The notes below the pieces were generated by a model, which worked only from the letters and a program-made list of their open reading frames with translations, made no database searches and had not been told where the DNA came from. Shown piece by piece: positions 18,903 to 27,252 of a stretch of 64,000 bases of DNA; within the stretch, counting starts at the first letter, position 1, and each line of letters begins with the position of its first letter. The position numbers and the translations under genes were made by a program. The stretch spans positions 703,314-767,313 of the forward strand of contig NZ_KQ948551.1 in the NCBI RefSeq assembly GCF_001514125.1, read 5' to 3'. The DNA comes from Streptomyces longwoodensis. Its GTDB lineage: Bacteria; Actinomycetota; Actinomycetes; Streptomycetales; Streptomycetaceae.

Positions 18903-19388
18903 ATGACCGAGATGACGGAGCGGAACCGGACGCAGACCCCCGACGACGGCGTGGACACGCCCGGACAGGTCCGCAAGACCCCGAGGCGCGGCGGAGGTGA
19001 CCCGGCCGGACGGGGCCGGACCACCATCGCGGACGGGGTGGTGGAGAAGATCGCAGGCCTCGCGGCACGCGACGTCGTCGGCGTGCACGCCATGGGCAGC
19101 GGCATCAGCCGCACCTTCGGCGCCGTGCGGGACCGGGTGCCCGGCGGCTCGAAGTCCGCGGCGCGCGGGGTGAAGGCCGAGGTCGGCGAGGTGCAGACCG
19201 CGCTCGACCTGGAGATCGTGGTGGACTACGGCGTCGCGATCGCGGACGTGGCGGGCGACGTGCGCGAGAACGTCATCGCGGCCGTCGAGCGGATGACCGG
19301 CCTCGAGGTCGTCGAGGTCAACATCGCCGTGAGCGACGTCAAGCTGCCCGAGGAAGAGGAAGACGAGCCGGAGCCCCGGATCCAGTGA
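18903..19388 (+). CDS. Asp23/Gls24 family envelope stress protein
   Basis: A 161-residue protein with an unstructured, basic N-terminal 45 residues followed by the Asp23/Gls24 domain: TTIADGVVEKIAGLAARDVV, a variable loop, LEIVVDYGVAIADVAGDVRE, and MTGLEVVEVNIAVSDVKLPE. The acidic tail EEEEDEPEP is typical. In Gram-positive bacteria Asp23 forms a membrane-linked network held by AmaP and protects against envelope stress. Here it opens a run of five same-strand genes that ends with an AmaP-like gene. The ATG at 18903 is supported by family length; no strong ribosome site is seen. Confidence 0.87.
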   Translation: MTEMTERNRTQTPDDGVDTPGQVRKTPRRGGGDPAGRGRTTIADGVVEKIAGLAARDVVGVHAMGSGISRTFGAVRDRVPGGSKSAARGVKAEVGEVQTALDLEIVVDYGVAIADVAGDVRENVIAAVERMTGLEVVEVNIAVSDVKLPEEEEDEPEPRIQ

Positions 19389-19431
19389 CCCGTCGGCGGC
19401 CGGACAGCCGTACGGCTGAGGGGAGAGCACG

Positions 19432-19617
19432 TTGAGCATGGCCGTGGTCGGCTTGATCGCCGGCATGGTGCTGGGCTTCGCCGGGTACTTCGGCGGCTTC
19501 GGAGCCTTCCTGCTGGTGGCGGCGCTCGGCGCCGTCGGGTTCGTCGCCGGCCGGTTCCTGGAAGGGGACCTGGAGTTCGGCGACTTCTTCCGCACGCGCG
19601 AGGACCGACGGCGGTGA
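19432..19617 (+). CDS. Small DUF2273-like membrane protein of the Asp23 cluster
   Basis: A 61-residue protein made of one long Gly-rich hydrophobic region (about residues 4-43) that could form two helices, followed by a charged tail EGDLEFGDFFRTREDRRR. GGGGAGAG precedes the start; TTG at 19432 and ATG at 19438 are both possible. Size, topology and position between two Asp23-type genes match the small membrane proteins often encoded with Asp23/AmaP. It probably helps anchor the complex. Confidence 0.75.
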   Translation: MSMAVVGLIAGMVLGFAGYFGGFGAFLLVAALGAVGFVAGRFLEGDLEFGDFFRTREDRRR

Positions 19618-19621
19618 CCCG

Positions 19622-20029
19622 GTGAGCGAAGGGACCGTCGCGACCGGCCGGCGCGGGAGCGTCGTCCCGGCGGCCGAGCGCGGCGCGACCCGGATCGCGG
19701 ACCGGGTCGTCGCCAAGATCGCCTCCCAAGCGGCGCGCGAGGCGGTCGGCGCGCTGCCGCCGGACGCCGCGCCCCCGCACGCCACCGTCGTGGTGCGCCC
19801 CCACGCGCACCCCGGCGGCGGCACGGCCCCCAGCCGTGCCGCCTACGTGCGCGTGCACTTGGACCTCGACTACCCGTGCGACATCGGCGCCCGCTGTCAC
19901 GCGGTGCGCCGGAACGTGGCCGAGCGGGTACGCACGGGGACGTCGATGGAGGTGCCGGAGGTCGCCGTGCAGGTGGAGCACCTGCACCTGACGGCGACGG
20001 CCGGCCCCGCGCCGGGGAGGCCGCGATGA
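19622..20029 (+). CDS. Second Asp23/Gls24-like protein
   Basis: A 135-residue protein with the same start pattern as the first Asp23 gene (ATRIADRVVAKIASQAAREA) and a matching second half, AYVRVHLDLDYPCDIGARCH and TSMEVPEVAVQVEHLHLTAT. The middle is Pro/Ala-rich. It begins with GTG four bases after the previous stop and overlaps the next gene by four bases (ATGA). It looks like a diverged paralogue of the first Asp23 protein in the cluster. Confidence 0.78.
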   Translation: MSEGTVATGRRGSVVPAAERGATRIADRVVAKIASQAAREAVGALPPDAAPPHATVVVRPHAHPGGGTAPSRAAYVRVHLDLDYPCDIGARCHAVRRNVAERVRTGTSMEVPEVAVQVEHLHLTATAGPAPGRPR

Positions 20030-20724
20030 GCGAACCCCGCGAACCCCGCGAACCCCGCGAGTCCCGTGAACCCGGTGACACCACGCAGCGCCTGCCGGTC
20101 CTCGAGAAGGAGCGCGAGGGAGCCCCGACCGGCCGCGAGAGCCAGGGAGCACCCCCCGCCCGGTCGGAGGAACTGCCCTCCCGGGCCCACCGCTTCTGGT
20201 CGGCGCGCCGTGTGCCCGCGGGCATCGTCGCCGTCGCCCTCTTCGTCGTCGCGGGGGCCTTCCTCTACGACATCGCCGCCGTGCGCGCCGACCGGCAGGC
20301 CCTGTCCTGGCGGCGCACCCTGGCGCGGGAGCTCGCCGAACGCCCGCTGGACGACATCTGGGTGCGGGTGGGCGCCGGCGTCGCCGCGGCCCTCGGCCTG
20401 TGGCTGCTGCTCCTCGCCCTCACCCCCGGACTGCGCTCCCTGCTGCCCATGCGCCCCGTCCACCCGGACCTGCGCGCCGGACTGGACCGGGACGCCGCCG
20501 CTCAGGTGCTGCGCGACCGGGCCATGGAGGTGGCCGGCGTGCAGTCGGCGCGGGTCCGGGTCCACCGCCGCAAGGCCGACGTGCGCGCGCTCGCGCACTT
20601 CCGTGAACTGGACGACGTGCACGACGACCTGGACACCGCGCTCACCGAGGCGGTCACCGGACTGGGCCTGTCGCGCCCGCCGAAGCTGTCGGTGCGCGTG
20701 CGGCGACCCGGGAAGAAGGGGTGA
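20026..20724 (+). CDS. DUF6286-like membrane protein of the Asp23 cluster
   Basis: A 232-residue protein. The N-terminal 50 residues are hydrophilic and begin with EPREPREPRESREPG, coded by tandem 9-bp units. Two hydrophobic helices follow (about residues 65-87 and 112-133) and then a soluble C-terminal domain with ARVRVHRRKADVRA and LGLSRPPKLSVRVR, which resembles the Asp23-type beta strands. The start overlaps the previous stop, and its own stop overlaps the next start (GTGA), so translation is coupled. A role in anchoring Asp23 is inferred. Confidence 0.76.
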   Translation: MSEPREPREPRESREPGDTTQRLPVLEKEREGAPTGRESQGAPPARSEELPSRAHRFWSARRVPAGIVAVALFVVAGAFLYDIAAVRADRQALSWRRTLARELAERPLDDIWVRVGAGVAAALGLWLLLLALTPGLRSLLPMRPVHPDLRAGLDRDAAAQVLRDRAMEVAGVQSARVRVHRRKADVRALAHFRELDDVHDDLDTALTEAVTGLGLSRPPKLSVRVRRPGKKG

Positions 20725-21308
20725 GGGCGGTGCTGAGGACGGTCAACCGCGTCCTGCTGGCCCTGGTCGGGCTGGTGCTGCTGGCCGTGGGCGGCGCGGT
20801 GCTCGCCGTCGGCTTCGGCGCGCAGTCGCCCTCCTGGTGGATCCACCAGGGCCGGCACGACGTGCTGCTGTCCACCGCCGAGCGCACCCGCTGGCGCGGT
20901 GAGGACTGGTGGTGGCCGGTGGTGATCGCAGCCCTGGCGGTGCTGGTGCTGCTCGCCCTGTGGTGGCTGGTGGCGGTCCTGCGCCGCCGCAGGCTGCGCG
21001 AGGTCCTGGTCGACACGGGCGACGGCGCCGGTGCGACGCTGCGCGGACGCGCCCTGGAGCACGCGCTCGGCGCCGACGCCGCGGGACTGGACGGCGTGGC
21101 CCACGCCCGGGCCCACCTGAGGGGCCGCCGCACGGCACCGGAGGCGCGCCTGAGGCTCCGGACGGAGCCGCACGTCGACCCCGGGACCACGCTGCGGGAC
21201 CTCGCGGACGGGCCCCTGGCCCACGCGCGCGACGCGGCGGCGCTGCCCGCGCTCCCGGCGGAGGTCCGCCTGCGCGCGGTCAGCCACAAGGCGGAACGGG
21301 TCACCTGA
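20721..21308 (+). CDS. amaP: AmaP-like alkaline shock response membrane anchor
   Basis: A 195-residue protein with two helices near the N terminus (about residues 10-33 and 65-87), a short outside loop rich in Trp, and a cytoplasmic C-terminal domain. The topology matches AmaP, which anchors Asp23 at the membrane in Staphylococcus. The C-terminal part LRTEPHVDPGTTLRDLADGP is typical of actinobacterial members. The GTG at 20721 overlaps the previous stop. It is the last gene of the cluster; a convergent SDR gene begins 23 bases on. Confidence 0.78.
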   Translation: MRAVLRTVNRVLLALVGLVLLAVGGAVLAVGFGAQSPSWWIHQGRHDVLLSTAERTRWRGEDWWWPVVIAALAVLVLLALWWLVAVLRRRRLREVLVDTGDGAGATLRGRALEHALGADAAGLDGVAHARAHLRGRRTAPEARLRLRTEPHVDPGTTLRDLADGPLAHARDAAALPALPAEVRLRAVSHKAERVT

Positions 21309-21330
21309 CGCGCCCGTCCCGCCCCCGGCG

Positions 21331-22086
21331 TCAGAACCCGTGCCGCATCCCGCCGTCCACCGGCACCATGATCCCCGTCAGGTAGGAGGCGGCCGGCGAC
21401 AGCAGGAACGCCGCCGTCCGCCCGAACTCCTCCGGCGTCCCGTACCGGCGCAACGGAATGCGCGACTCGTTGGCCACGCGGGTGGCCTCGGGGTCGGCGG
21501 ACAGGGCGTCCAGCTCCCGCACGCGGTCGGTGTCGATCCGCGCGGGCAGCAGCCCCACGACCCGGATGCCCCGCGGGCCCAGCTCGTCCGCGAGCGACTT
21601 CGCGAACCCGGCGAGCCCGGGCCGCAGCCCGTTGGAGATGGTCAGCCCGGGGATCGGCTCGTGCACGGACCCCGACAGCACGAACCCGATGACACCCCCG
21701 GCGTCCAGCTCGGCAGCCGCTGCGCGGGCGAGCCGCACCGCGCCGAGGAACACCGACTCGAACGCCGTCTGCCACTGCTCATCGGTGTTGTCGGCGACGA
21801 ACCCGGGCGGCGGCCCGCCCACGCTGACGAGCACCCCGTGGAACGCCCCGAAGGCGTCCCGCGCGGCCGCGACCAGCCGCTGCGGCGCCCCCGGGTCGGC
21901 GTTGTCCACGGCGACCCCGACCGCGTTCGGCCCCAGCGCGGCCGCCGCCTCGGCCGTCCGCTGCTCGTCCCGCCCGGTCACGACGACCTTCGCCCCGTCG
22001 GCGACCAGCTCACGCGCCACGGCGTTGCCGAGGCCGCGGGTCGCTCCGGTGACGACGTACACCCGGTCCTTCAGTCCAAGATCCAT
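21331..22086 (-). CDS. Short-chain dehydrogenase/reductase
   Basis: A 251-residue SDR enzyme. The cofactor site GATRGLGNAV lies at residues 14-23, VTGRDEQRTAEAA follows strand beta 2, and SVGGPPPG replaces the usual NNAG. The catalytic Tyr-x-x-x-Lys motif is not obvious: the expected region reads ISNGLRPGLAGFAKSLADEL, with Asn-Gly-Leu-Arg where YxxxK is expected, so the enzyme may have changed chemistry. The C terminus SYLTGIMVPVDGGMRHGF is standard. It sits four bases downstream of the GH15 gene on the same strand and is probably co-transcribed. Confidence 0.85.
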   Translation of the reverse strand: MDLGLKDRVYVVTGATRGLGNAVARELVADGAKVVVTGRDEQRTAEAAAALGPNAVGVAVDNADPGAPQRLVAAARDAFGAFHGVLVSVGGPPPGFVADNTDEQWQTAFESVFLGAVRLARAAAAELDAGGVIGFVLSGSVHEPIPGLTISNGLRPGLAGFAKSLADELGPRGIRVVGLLPARIDTDRVRELDALSADPEATRVANESRIPLRRYGTPEEFGRTAAFLLSPAASYLTGIMVPVDGGMRHGF

Positions 22087-22090
22087 GGAC

Positions 22091-23875
22091 CTATCCTGCC
22101 TCGTCCGCGAACAGCGTGAGGGCGGTGTTCACCAGCCCGATGTGGCTGAACGCCTGCGGGAAGTTGCCGACGTGGCGGCCGGCCACCGGGTCGTACTCCT
22201 CGGACAGCAGGCCCACGTCGTTGGCCAGCCCTGCCAGCCGCTCGAACAGCTCCCGGGCCTCCTTCGTCCGGCCCGTCATGTGCAGGGCGTCCGCCAGCCA
22301 GAACGAGCACACCAGGAAGGTGCCCTCGTCGCCGGGCAGGCCGTCGACCGTGGCGCCGTCGGTGGTGTAGCGGCGCACCAGCCCGCCGTGCCCCAGCTCG
22401 TCGCGGATCGCGTCCACGGTGCCGACGACGCGCGGGTCGTCGGGCGGCAGGAAGCCGACGCGGGGGATCAGCAACAGGGAGGCGTCCAGGTCACGGGAGC
22501 CGTAGGACTGCGTGAAAGTGTTCCGTTCCGGGTCGTAGCCCTTCTCGCACACCTCCTGGTGCACCTCGTCGCGCAGCGCCCGCCAGCGGTCCGGGTCGCC
22601 GCGCAGCTCGGGGTGCTCCTCCAGGGCGCGCACCGCCCGGTCGGCGGCCACCCACACCATCACCTTGGAGTGCACGAACTGCCGGCGGCCGCCGCGCACC
22701 TCCCACAGGCCCTCGTCGGGCTGCCGCCAGTTCTCGTCCAGCCAGCGCATCAGCACGCACTGCAGCGACCACACGTGCGGCCGGGGCGACAGGCCCGCCC
22801 TGCGGCCCAGCGAGAGCGAGTCCATGACCTCGCCGTACACGTCGAGCTGGAGCTGTTCCACGGCCGCGTTGCCGATGCGGACCGGGGCCGAGCCCGCGAA
22901 CCCGGACAGCCACGGCAGCTCCGCCTCGGGCAGCCGGCGCTCACCCGCGAGGCCGTACATGATCTGCAGGTCGGCGGGGTCGCCGGCGACCGCGCGCAGC
23001 AGCCAGTTCCGCCAGGCCTCGGCCTCCTCGTGGTACCCGGCGGCCAGCAGGGCGCCCAGGGTGAGGGTGGAGTCGCGCAGCCAGCAGAACCGGTAGTCCC
23101 AGTTGCGCACCCCGCCCAGCTGCTCCGGCAGCGAGGTGGTGGCCGCGGCGACGATCCCGCCAGTAGGGCGGTACGTCAGCGCCTTCAGGGTGATCAGGGA
23201 GCGGACGACCGCGTCCCGGTACGGGCCGTCGTACGTGCACCGGGCCGCCCAGGCCCGCCAGTCCTCCACGCTGGTGCGCAGGGCCTCGAAGGGGTCGACC
23301 AGCGGCGGGCGCGGGTGGTGCGAGGGGTGCCAGGTCAGGACGAACGCCACCCGCTCGCCCTCGGCCACCGTGAACTCCGAGTGGGTGCCGAAGTCCTCGC
23401 CCCAGGTGCGCACGGGCGGCTCGGTGCGCAGCCACACCGCGTCGGGGCCGGCGATCGCCACCCGGTGCCCGTCGGCCCGGCGCATCCAGGGGATGACCGC
23501 GCCGTAGTCGAAGCGCAGCCGCAGCGTGCTGCGCACGGTGACCCGGCCGCGGACGCCCTCGACGATCCGGACGAGGTCGGGCGCGACGTCGCGCTGCGGC
23601 ATCAGGTCGGTGACCCGGACGACGCCCTCGTCGGTCTCCCACTCGGTGTCCAGGACGAGGGTGTCGGGGCGGTAGGCGCGGCGGGTGCAGGGTCCGCGGA
23701 CGCCCTTGGGGGCGATGCGCCAGTGGCCGTTGTCCTCGTCGCCGAGGAGCCGGGCGAAGCAGGCGCCGGAGTCGAAGCGCGGCAGACAGAGCCAGTCGAC
23801 GGAACCGTCCGGGCCGACCAGGGCGGCGGTCTGCTCGTCACCGATCAGGGCGTAGTCCTCGATGCGGGGTTGCAC
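22091..23875 (-). CDS. Glycoside hydrolase family 15 protein (glucoamylase/trehalase type)
   Basis: A 594-residue cytoplasmic protein with no signal peptide. The N-terminal beta-sandwich begins IEDYALIGDEQTAALVGPDG and contains DWLCLPRFDSGACFARLLGD. The (alpha/alpha)6 barrel carries NWDYRFCWLRDSTLTLGALL and the late acidic block LLSEEYDPVAGRHVGNFPQA, where the catalytic Glu residues of GH15 lie. Actinobacterial members of this type include trehalases that cleave trehalose to glucose, as well as glucoamylases, and sequence alone does not settle which this is. It heads a probable two-gene unit with the SDR gene. Confidence 0.92.
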   Translation of the reverse strand: MQPRIEDYALIGDEQTAALVGPDGSVDWLCLPRFDSGACFARLLGDEDNGHWRIAPKGVRGPCTRRAYRPDTLVLDTEWETDEGVVRVTDLMPQRDVAPDLVRIVEGVRGRVTVRSTLRLRFDYGAVIPWMRRADGHRVAIAGPDAVWLRTEPPVRTWGEDFGTHSEFTVAEGERVAFVLTWHPSHHPRPPLVDPFEALRTSVEDWRAWAARCTYDGPYRDAVVRSLITLKALTYRPTGGIVAAATTSLPEQLGGVRNWDYRFCWLRDSTLTLGALLAAGYHEEAEAWRNWLLRAVAGDPADLQIMYGLAGERRLPEAELPWLSGFAGSAPVRIGNAAVEQLQLDVYGEVMDSLSLGRRAGLSPRPHVWSLQCVLMRWLDENWRQPDEGLWEVRGGRRQFVHSKVMVWVAADRAVRALEEHPELRGDPDRWRALRDEVHQEVCEKGYDPERNTFTQSYGSRDLDASLLLIPRVGFLPPDDPRVVGTVDAIRDELGHGGLVRRYTTDGATVDGLPGDEGTFLVCSFWLADALHMTGRTKEARELFERLAGLANDVGLLSEEYDPVAGRHVGNFPQAFSHIGLVNTALTLFADEAG

Positions 23876-23944
23876 GCAGGACCGGGTTCCCGGCGGGCCC
23901 CGGGGGCAATCAGGGGGTGCGGCCGGGGGAGTGACGGTCCGGGG

Positions 23945-24736
23945 TCACACCGGCGCCGGCTCGGTCTCCTCCTGGGAGGCGCGCGCCGTCTCGCCGCGGT
24001 CGCGGGCCTCGCGGCGGGCGAGGACCACCCAGCCGACCGGGACGCACGCGGCGAAGAGCCACCACTGGATGGCGTACGCGTAGTTCAGGGCGGCGTTCTC
24101 CATGCCAGGCCTGCCGACCAGCTCCGGGGTGCCGCCCCGGGGCTCCGGCGCGGTCTGGGCGAGGTAGCCGCCGAGCACCCGGGCGCCGAGGCGGCGGGCC
24201 TCCTGCTCGCTGTTGATCAGCATGACCTGCCGGGCCGGCAGCCCCTTGAGGTCCTTGATGCCGCTGGCCGCGGTCGTCTCGTCGGGCATCAGCCGCCCGG
24301 TGACGGTGACCCGGCCGGCCGGCGGCGCGGGGACCTTCGGGAACGCGGTCTGGCTGGGGGCGTCGGCGGGGATCCAGCCCCGGTTGACCAGGACGACGCT
24401 GCCGTCCGTCAGGACGAACGGGGTCAGTACGTGGAAGCCGACCTGCTCGTCGCCGTTGACCCGGCGCCGCACGACTTCCTCGCGCGCGGTGTCGAAGTGG
24501 CCCGTGGCGGTCACCGTGCGGTACCGCTGGCCGGTGGTGACCGTGTGCCCGGGCGAGGTCAGCCGCTCCACCGGCACCGGATCGGCGCCGAGCGCGTCGG
24601 AGACGAGCTGGTTGCGCGCGGACCGCTCGTCGTAGCGGTGCATCTGCCACACGCCCAGCCTGATCATCGTGGGGATGAGCAGCAGGGCGACCAGCGTGAG
24701 GATCACCCACTGCCGGGACAACAGGAAGCGGTACAC
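23945..24736 (-). CDS. SURF1 family cytochrome oxidase biogenesis protein
   Basis: A 263-residue membrane protein with a helix at each end (about residues 9-28 and 213-232), the topology of SURF1/Shy1, which helps insert haem a into cytochrome c oxidase. The family block GVWQMHRYDERSARNQLV follows the first helix, and NRGWIPA lies mid-chain. The start is placed at GTG 24736; a TTG five codons upstream is also possible. The C-terminal tail after the second helix is unusually acidic and ends TEPAPV. Confidence 0.88.
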   Translation of the reverse strand: MYRFLLSRQWVILTLVALLLIPTMIRLGVWQMHRYDERSARNQLVSDALGADPVPVERLTSPGHTVTTGQRYRTVTATGHFDTAREEVVRRRVNGDEQVGFHVLTPFVLTDGSVVLVNRGWIPADAPSQTAFPKVPAPPAGRVTVTGRLMPDETTAASGIKDLKGLPARQVMLINSEQEARRLGARVLGGYLAQTAPEPRGGTPELVGRPGMENAALNYAYAIQWWLFAACVPVGWVVLARREARDRGETARASQEETEPAPV

Positions 24737-24783
24737 CCCACGACCGTACAACTCGGACCGTGGGGTGGTGCGCGCAGGGGGCC

Positions 24784-25017
24784 TCAGACGCGGTCCACGA
24801 TTCCCGCCCTCCCCTCCGCCCGGGCGCAGTGGGCGCCGCAGTACCAGTGGCCGTCGACCTCGACGCCCTGCCCGATGATCTGGACCCGGCAGTGCTCGCA
24901 GATCGGGGCCATGCGGTGGATCGCGCAGGAGAAGCAGTCGAAGACGTGCACCGCGCCCTGCGCGTGCACCTCGAAGGTCATGCCGTAGTCATTGCCGCAT
25001 ACTTCGCATCTCGCCAT
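24784..25017 (-). CDS. Cys-rich zinc-ribbon-like mini-protein
   Basis: A 77-residue protein with eight Cys and several His residues arranged as CEVCGN, FDCFSCAIHRMAPICEHC, and HWYCGAHC, which would bind two zinc ions. It resembles actinobacterial proteins sometimes labelled prokaryotic metallothionein, but the spacing looks more like zinc ribbons. The ATG at 25017 gives MARCEVCGN; longer starts add a low-complexity Pro/Arg extension. No partner is evident from context; it lies 48 bases before the SURF1 gene. Confidence 0.75.
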   Translation of the reverse strand: MARCEVCGNDYGMTFEVHAQGAVHVFDCFSCAIHRMAPICEHCRVQIIGQGVEVDGHWYCGAHCARAEGRAGIVDRV

Positions 25018-25104
25018 GCGCCACAGGGTGGGCCGTCCCCGCGGCGGGGGCGGGCGGACGCGGGGCGAGTCGCGCGGCAAATCACCCGGAGGGACCCGGG
25101 TCGG

Positions 25105-26118
25105 TCACGCGTCGGCCGGTTCCACGTCGCCCAGCAGCTGCCCGAACGCCGCCTCGTCGACGACCGGGGTGCCGTACTGCCGGGCCTTGACCACTTTCGA
25201 GGTGCCCGAGTCGGGGTCGTTGGTGACCAGCAGGCTGGTCAGCCGGGACAGGCTGGTCGCCACGTGCAGCCCGGCCTCGGTGGCCCGGTCCTCCAGCAGC
25301 TCCCGCTCGACCGACGTGTCACCCGAGAAGGCGACCCGCATGCCCTGCTTGAGCGGTTTGCCCGCTTCGTAGCGCCCCGGGTTGGGATAGGGGCACGCGG
25401 GCCTCTTGCGGGACGGGCGCCACCCCCCGCCGCGCTGACCGCCGTGGCCGCCGTACCCCCCGCCGCCGTAACCGCCGCCCGCCTGGCGGCCGATGAGCGG
25501 CGCCGGGCGGTCCTGCCACTCCGTCAGCGGCCGGCACTCGTGCAGCGGCAGGCGCAGACCGCCCGCCGCGGCGGCCCGCAGGCTCGGCCGGAACGCCTCC
25601 GCCAGCACGCGCGCGTCGTCCAGCGCGTGGTGGGCCCGCTGCTGGACGACCCCGAAGTGGGCGGCGAGCGTCTCCAGTTTGTGGTTGGGCAGCGGCAGCC
25701 GCAGCTCCTTGGCGAGCGCGATGGTGCACAGCCGGTGCTTCACCGGGGCCTCGGACCGGGCCCGCGCGTACTCCCGGGCGATCATCTGCCAGTCGAAGAC
25801 GGCGTTGTGCGCGACGAGCACCCGGCCCGCGAGCCGGGCCGCGAACTCCTCGGCGATCTCCTGGAAGAGGGGCGCGCCCTCCAGCGCCTCGCTCGTCAGA
25901 CCGTGGATCCACACCGGTCCCGGGTCCCGCTCCGGGTTGACCGTCGTGTACCAGTGGTCCTCGACCTCGCCGCGCGCGTCCAGCCGGTACACGGCCGCCG
26001 AGATGATCCGGTCGTCGCGGGCCAGGCCGGTGGTCTCCACGTCAACGACCGCGTACCCCTGGGGATACGCGGCCGGCCACCCGGTGGGGGAGGACACTGT
26101 GGTGCGGTCTTCGAGCAT
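25105..26118 (-). CDS. DnaQ-like 3'-5' exonuclease with C-terminal BRCT domain
   Basis: A 337-residue protein that probably trims DNA ends in repair. The DEDDh exonuclease domain shows DVETTG near residue 26, HNAVFDW near 107, and HHALDDAR near 163, so all acidic residues and the His are present. A Gly-rich linker (about residues 212-235, repeats of GGGYGG) leads to a BRCT domain with GMRVAFSGDTSVERELLEDR and LLVTNDPDSGTSKVVKARQY, the same type found at the end of NAD-dependent ligases. The ATG at 26118 is preferred over a GTG at 26124. It is divergent from the VIT-family gene. Confidence 0.9.
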   Translation of the reverse strand: MLEDRTTVSSPTGWPAAYPQGYAVVDVETTGLARDDRIISAAVYRLDARGEVEDHWYTTVNPERDPGPVWIHGLTSEALEGAPLFQEIAEEFAARLAGRVLVAHNAVFDWQMIAREYARARSEAPVKHRLCTIALAKELRLPLPNHKLETLAAHFGVVQQRAHHALDDARVLAEAFRPSLRAAAAGGLRLPLHECRPLTEWQDRPAPLIGRQAGGGYGGGGYGGHGGQRGGGWRPSRKRPACPYPNPGRYEAGKPLKQGMRVAFSGDTSVERELLEDRATEAGLHVATSLSRLTSLLVTNDPDSGTSKVVKARQYGTPVVDEAAFGQLLGDVEPADA

Positions 26119-26362
26119 GGTCACTGAGGATACGGGCCGGGACCGACAGCCGGACCCCCGCCTGCGGCGCGCGGGGGGTGGTCTCCTGGCGGTGTGTCAG
26201 GTGCGGGGCGGCCGGATCTGCGTGCCTGCGGTGACGCCGACCCGCGGATGCGCTGCGGCAACTCTCCACGATCGGATGGACGTTCGCACGGTCGGCCGGG
26301 GCCGGGCCGTCCGGCCGGAGTCGGTGCGGGCGCCCCTGCACCAGGGGTGGCATCCTCCCCGT

Positions 26363-27073
26363 GTGAACGCACCGACGCACGACGAGGCCCACGGCGGCAC
26401 CCTCGGTGCCCGGCTGAACTGGCTGCGGGCGGCCGTCCTGGGCGCCAACGACGGCATCGTCTCCACGGCGGGCCTGGTGGTCGGCGTGGCCGGCGCGACC
26501 GACGACCGCGCGGCGCTGCTGACGGCGGGCCTGGCCGGACTGCTCGCCGGCTCGATGTCGATGGCGGCGGGGGAGTACGTGTCCGTGTCGACCCAGCGGG
26601 ACTCCGAGAAGGCGGCCCTCGCCCTGGAGAAGCGGGAGCTGCGCGACCAGCCCGAGGCGGAGCTGGAGGAGCTGGCCGACCTCCTCCAGGAGCGCGGGCT
26701 CAGCCGCGAGGTGGCCCGCGAGGCCGCGGAACAGCTGACCGAGCGCGACGCCCTGCGCGCCCACGCGCGCGTGGAGCTCGGCATCGACCCCGACGACCTG
26801 ACCAACCCCTGGCACGCGGCCTGGGCGAGCTTCCTCGCCTTCACCGTGGGCGCGTTGCTGCCGCTGCTCGCGATCGTGCTGCCGCCCGCCGGGTGGCGGC
26901 TGTGGGTCACGGTCGGGTCCGTCCTGGCCGCCCTCGTCCTCACCGGCTGGTCGAGCGCCCGGCTGGGCGCCGCGCCCCCGGGCCGCGCCGTGGTGCGCAA
27001 CGTGGCGGGCGGCGCGCTGGCGATGGGGGTCACCTACGCCGTCGGCACGCTGCTGGGGGCGGCGGGCGTCTGA
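26363..27073 (+). CDS. VIT family iron/manganese transporter
   Basis: A 236-residue membrane protein of the CCC1/VIT1 family, which moves Fe2+ or Mn2+. The first helix has the family block AVLGANDGIVSTAGLVVGVA, followed by LLAGSMSMAAGEYVSVSTQRD. The cytoplasmic loop is rich in Glu and Arg (ELEELADLLQERG), the usual metal-binding helical region, and three helices follow. The GTG at 26363 is about ten bases after CATCCT, so the mRNA is probably leaderless. The last 41 bases of the gene are the first unit of a tandem repeat. Confidence 0.9.
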   Translation: MNAPTHDEAHGGTLGARLNWLRAAVLGANDGIVSTAGLVVGVAGATDDRAALLTAGLAGLLAGSMSMAAGEYVSVSTQRDSEKAALALEKRELRDQPEAELEELADLLQERGLSREVAREAAEQLTERDALRAHARVELGIDPDDLTNPWHAAWASFLAFTVGALLPLLAIVLPPAGWRLWVTVGSVLAALVLTGWSSARLGAAPPGRAVVRNVAGGALAMGVTYAVGTLLGAAGV

Positions 27074-27133
27074 CCCACGCCGTGGGGACGCCGTCGGGGG
27101 CGGCGGGCCTCCGACCCACGCCGTCGGGACGCA
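27032..27133 (+). repeat. 41-bp tandem repeat across the 3' end of the VIT-family gene
   Basis: Unit 1 (27032-27072), unit 2 (27073-27113) and a partial unit 3 (from 27114) each begin ACCYACGCCGTSGGSACG and continue GGGGGCGGCGGGC. Units 1 and 2 differ at about seven positions. Unit 1 codes for the protein's last residues and the first two bases of the stop codon; the others lie outside the gene. It looks like a local duplication that has since diverged. Confidence 0.75.
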
Positions 27134-27252
27134 GCTCGAGCCCCCTCGGCGCGCGGCCCGCGTCCGGCGCGGCGTACGGTGAAGTGCGCTCACCCACCCC
27201 GTCGAGCGCAGCGTTCACCGTCGGCCACCCCGCACGAGAAGGACCCCCGCCC

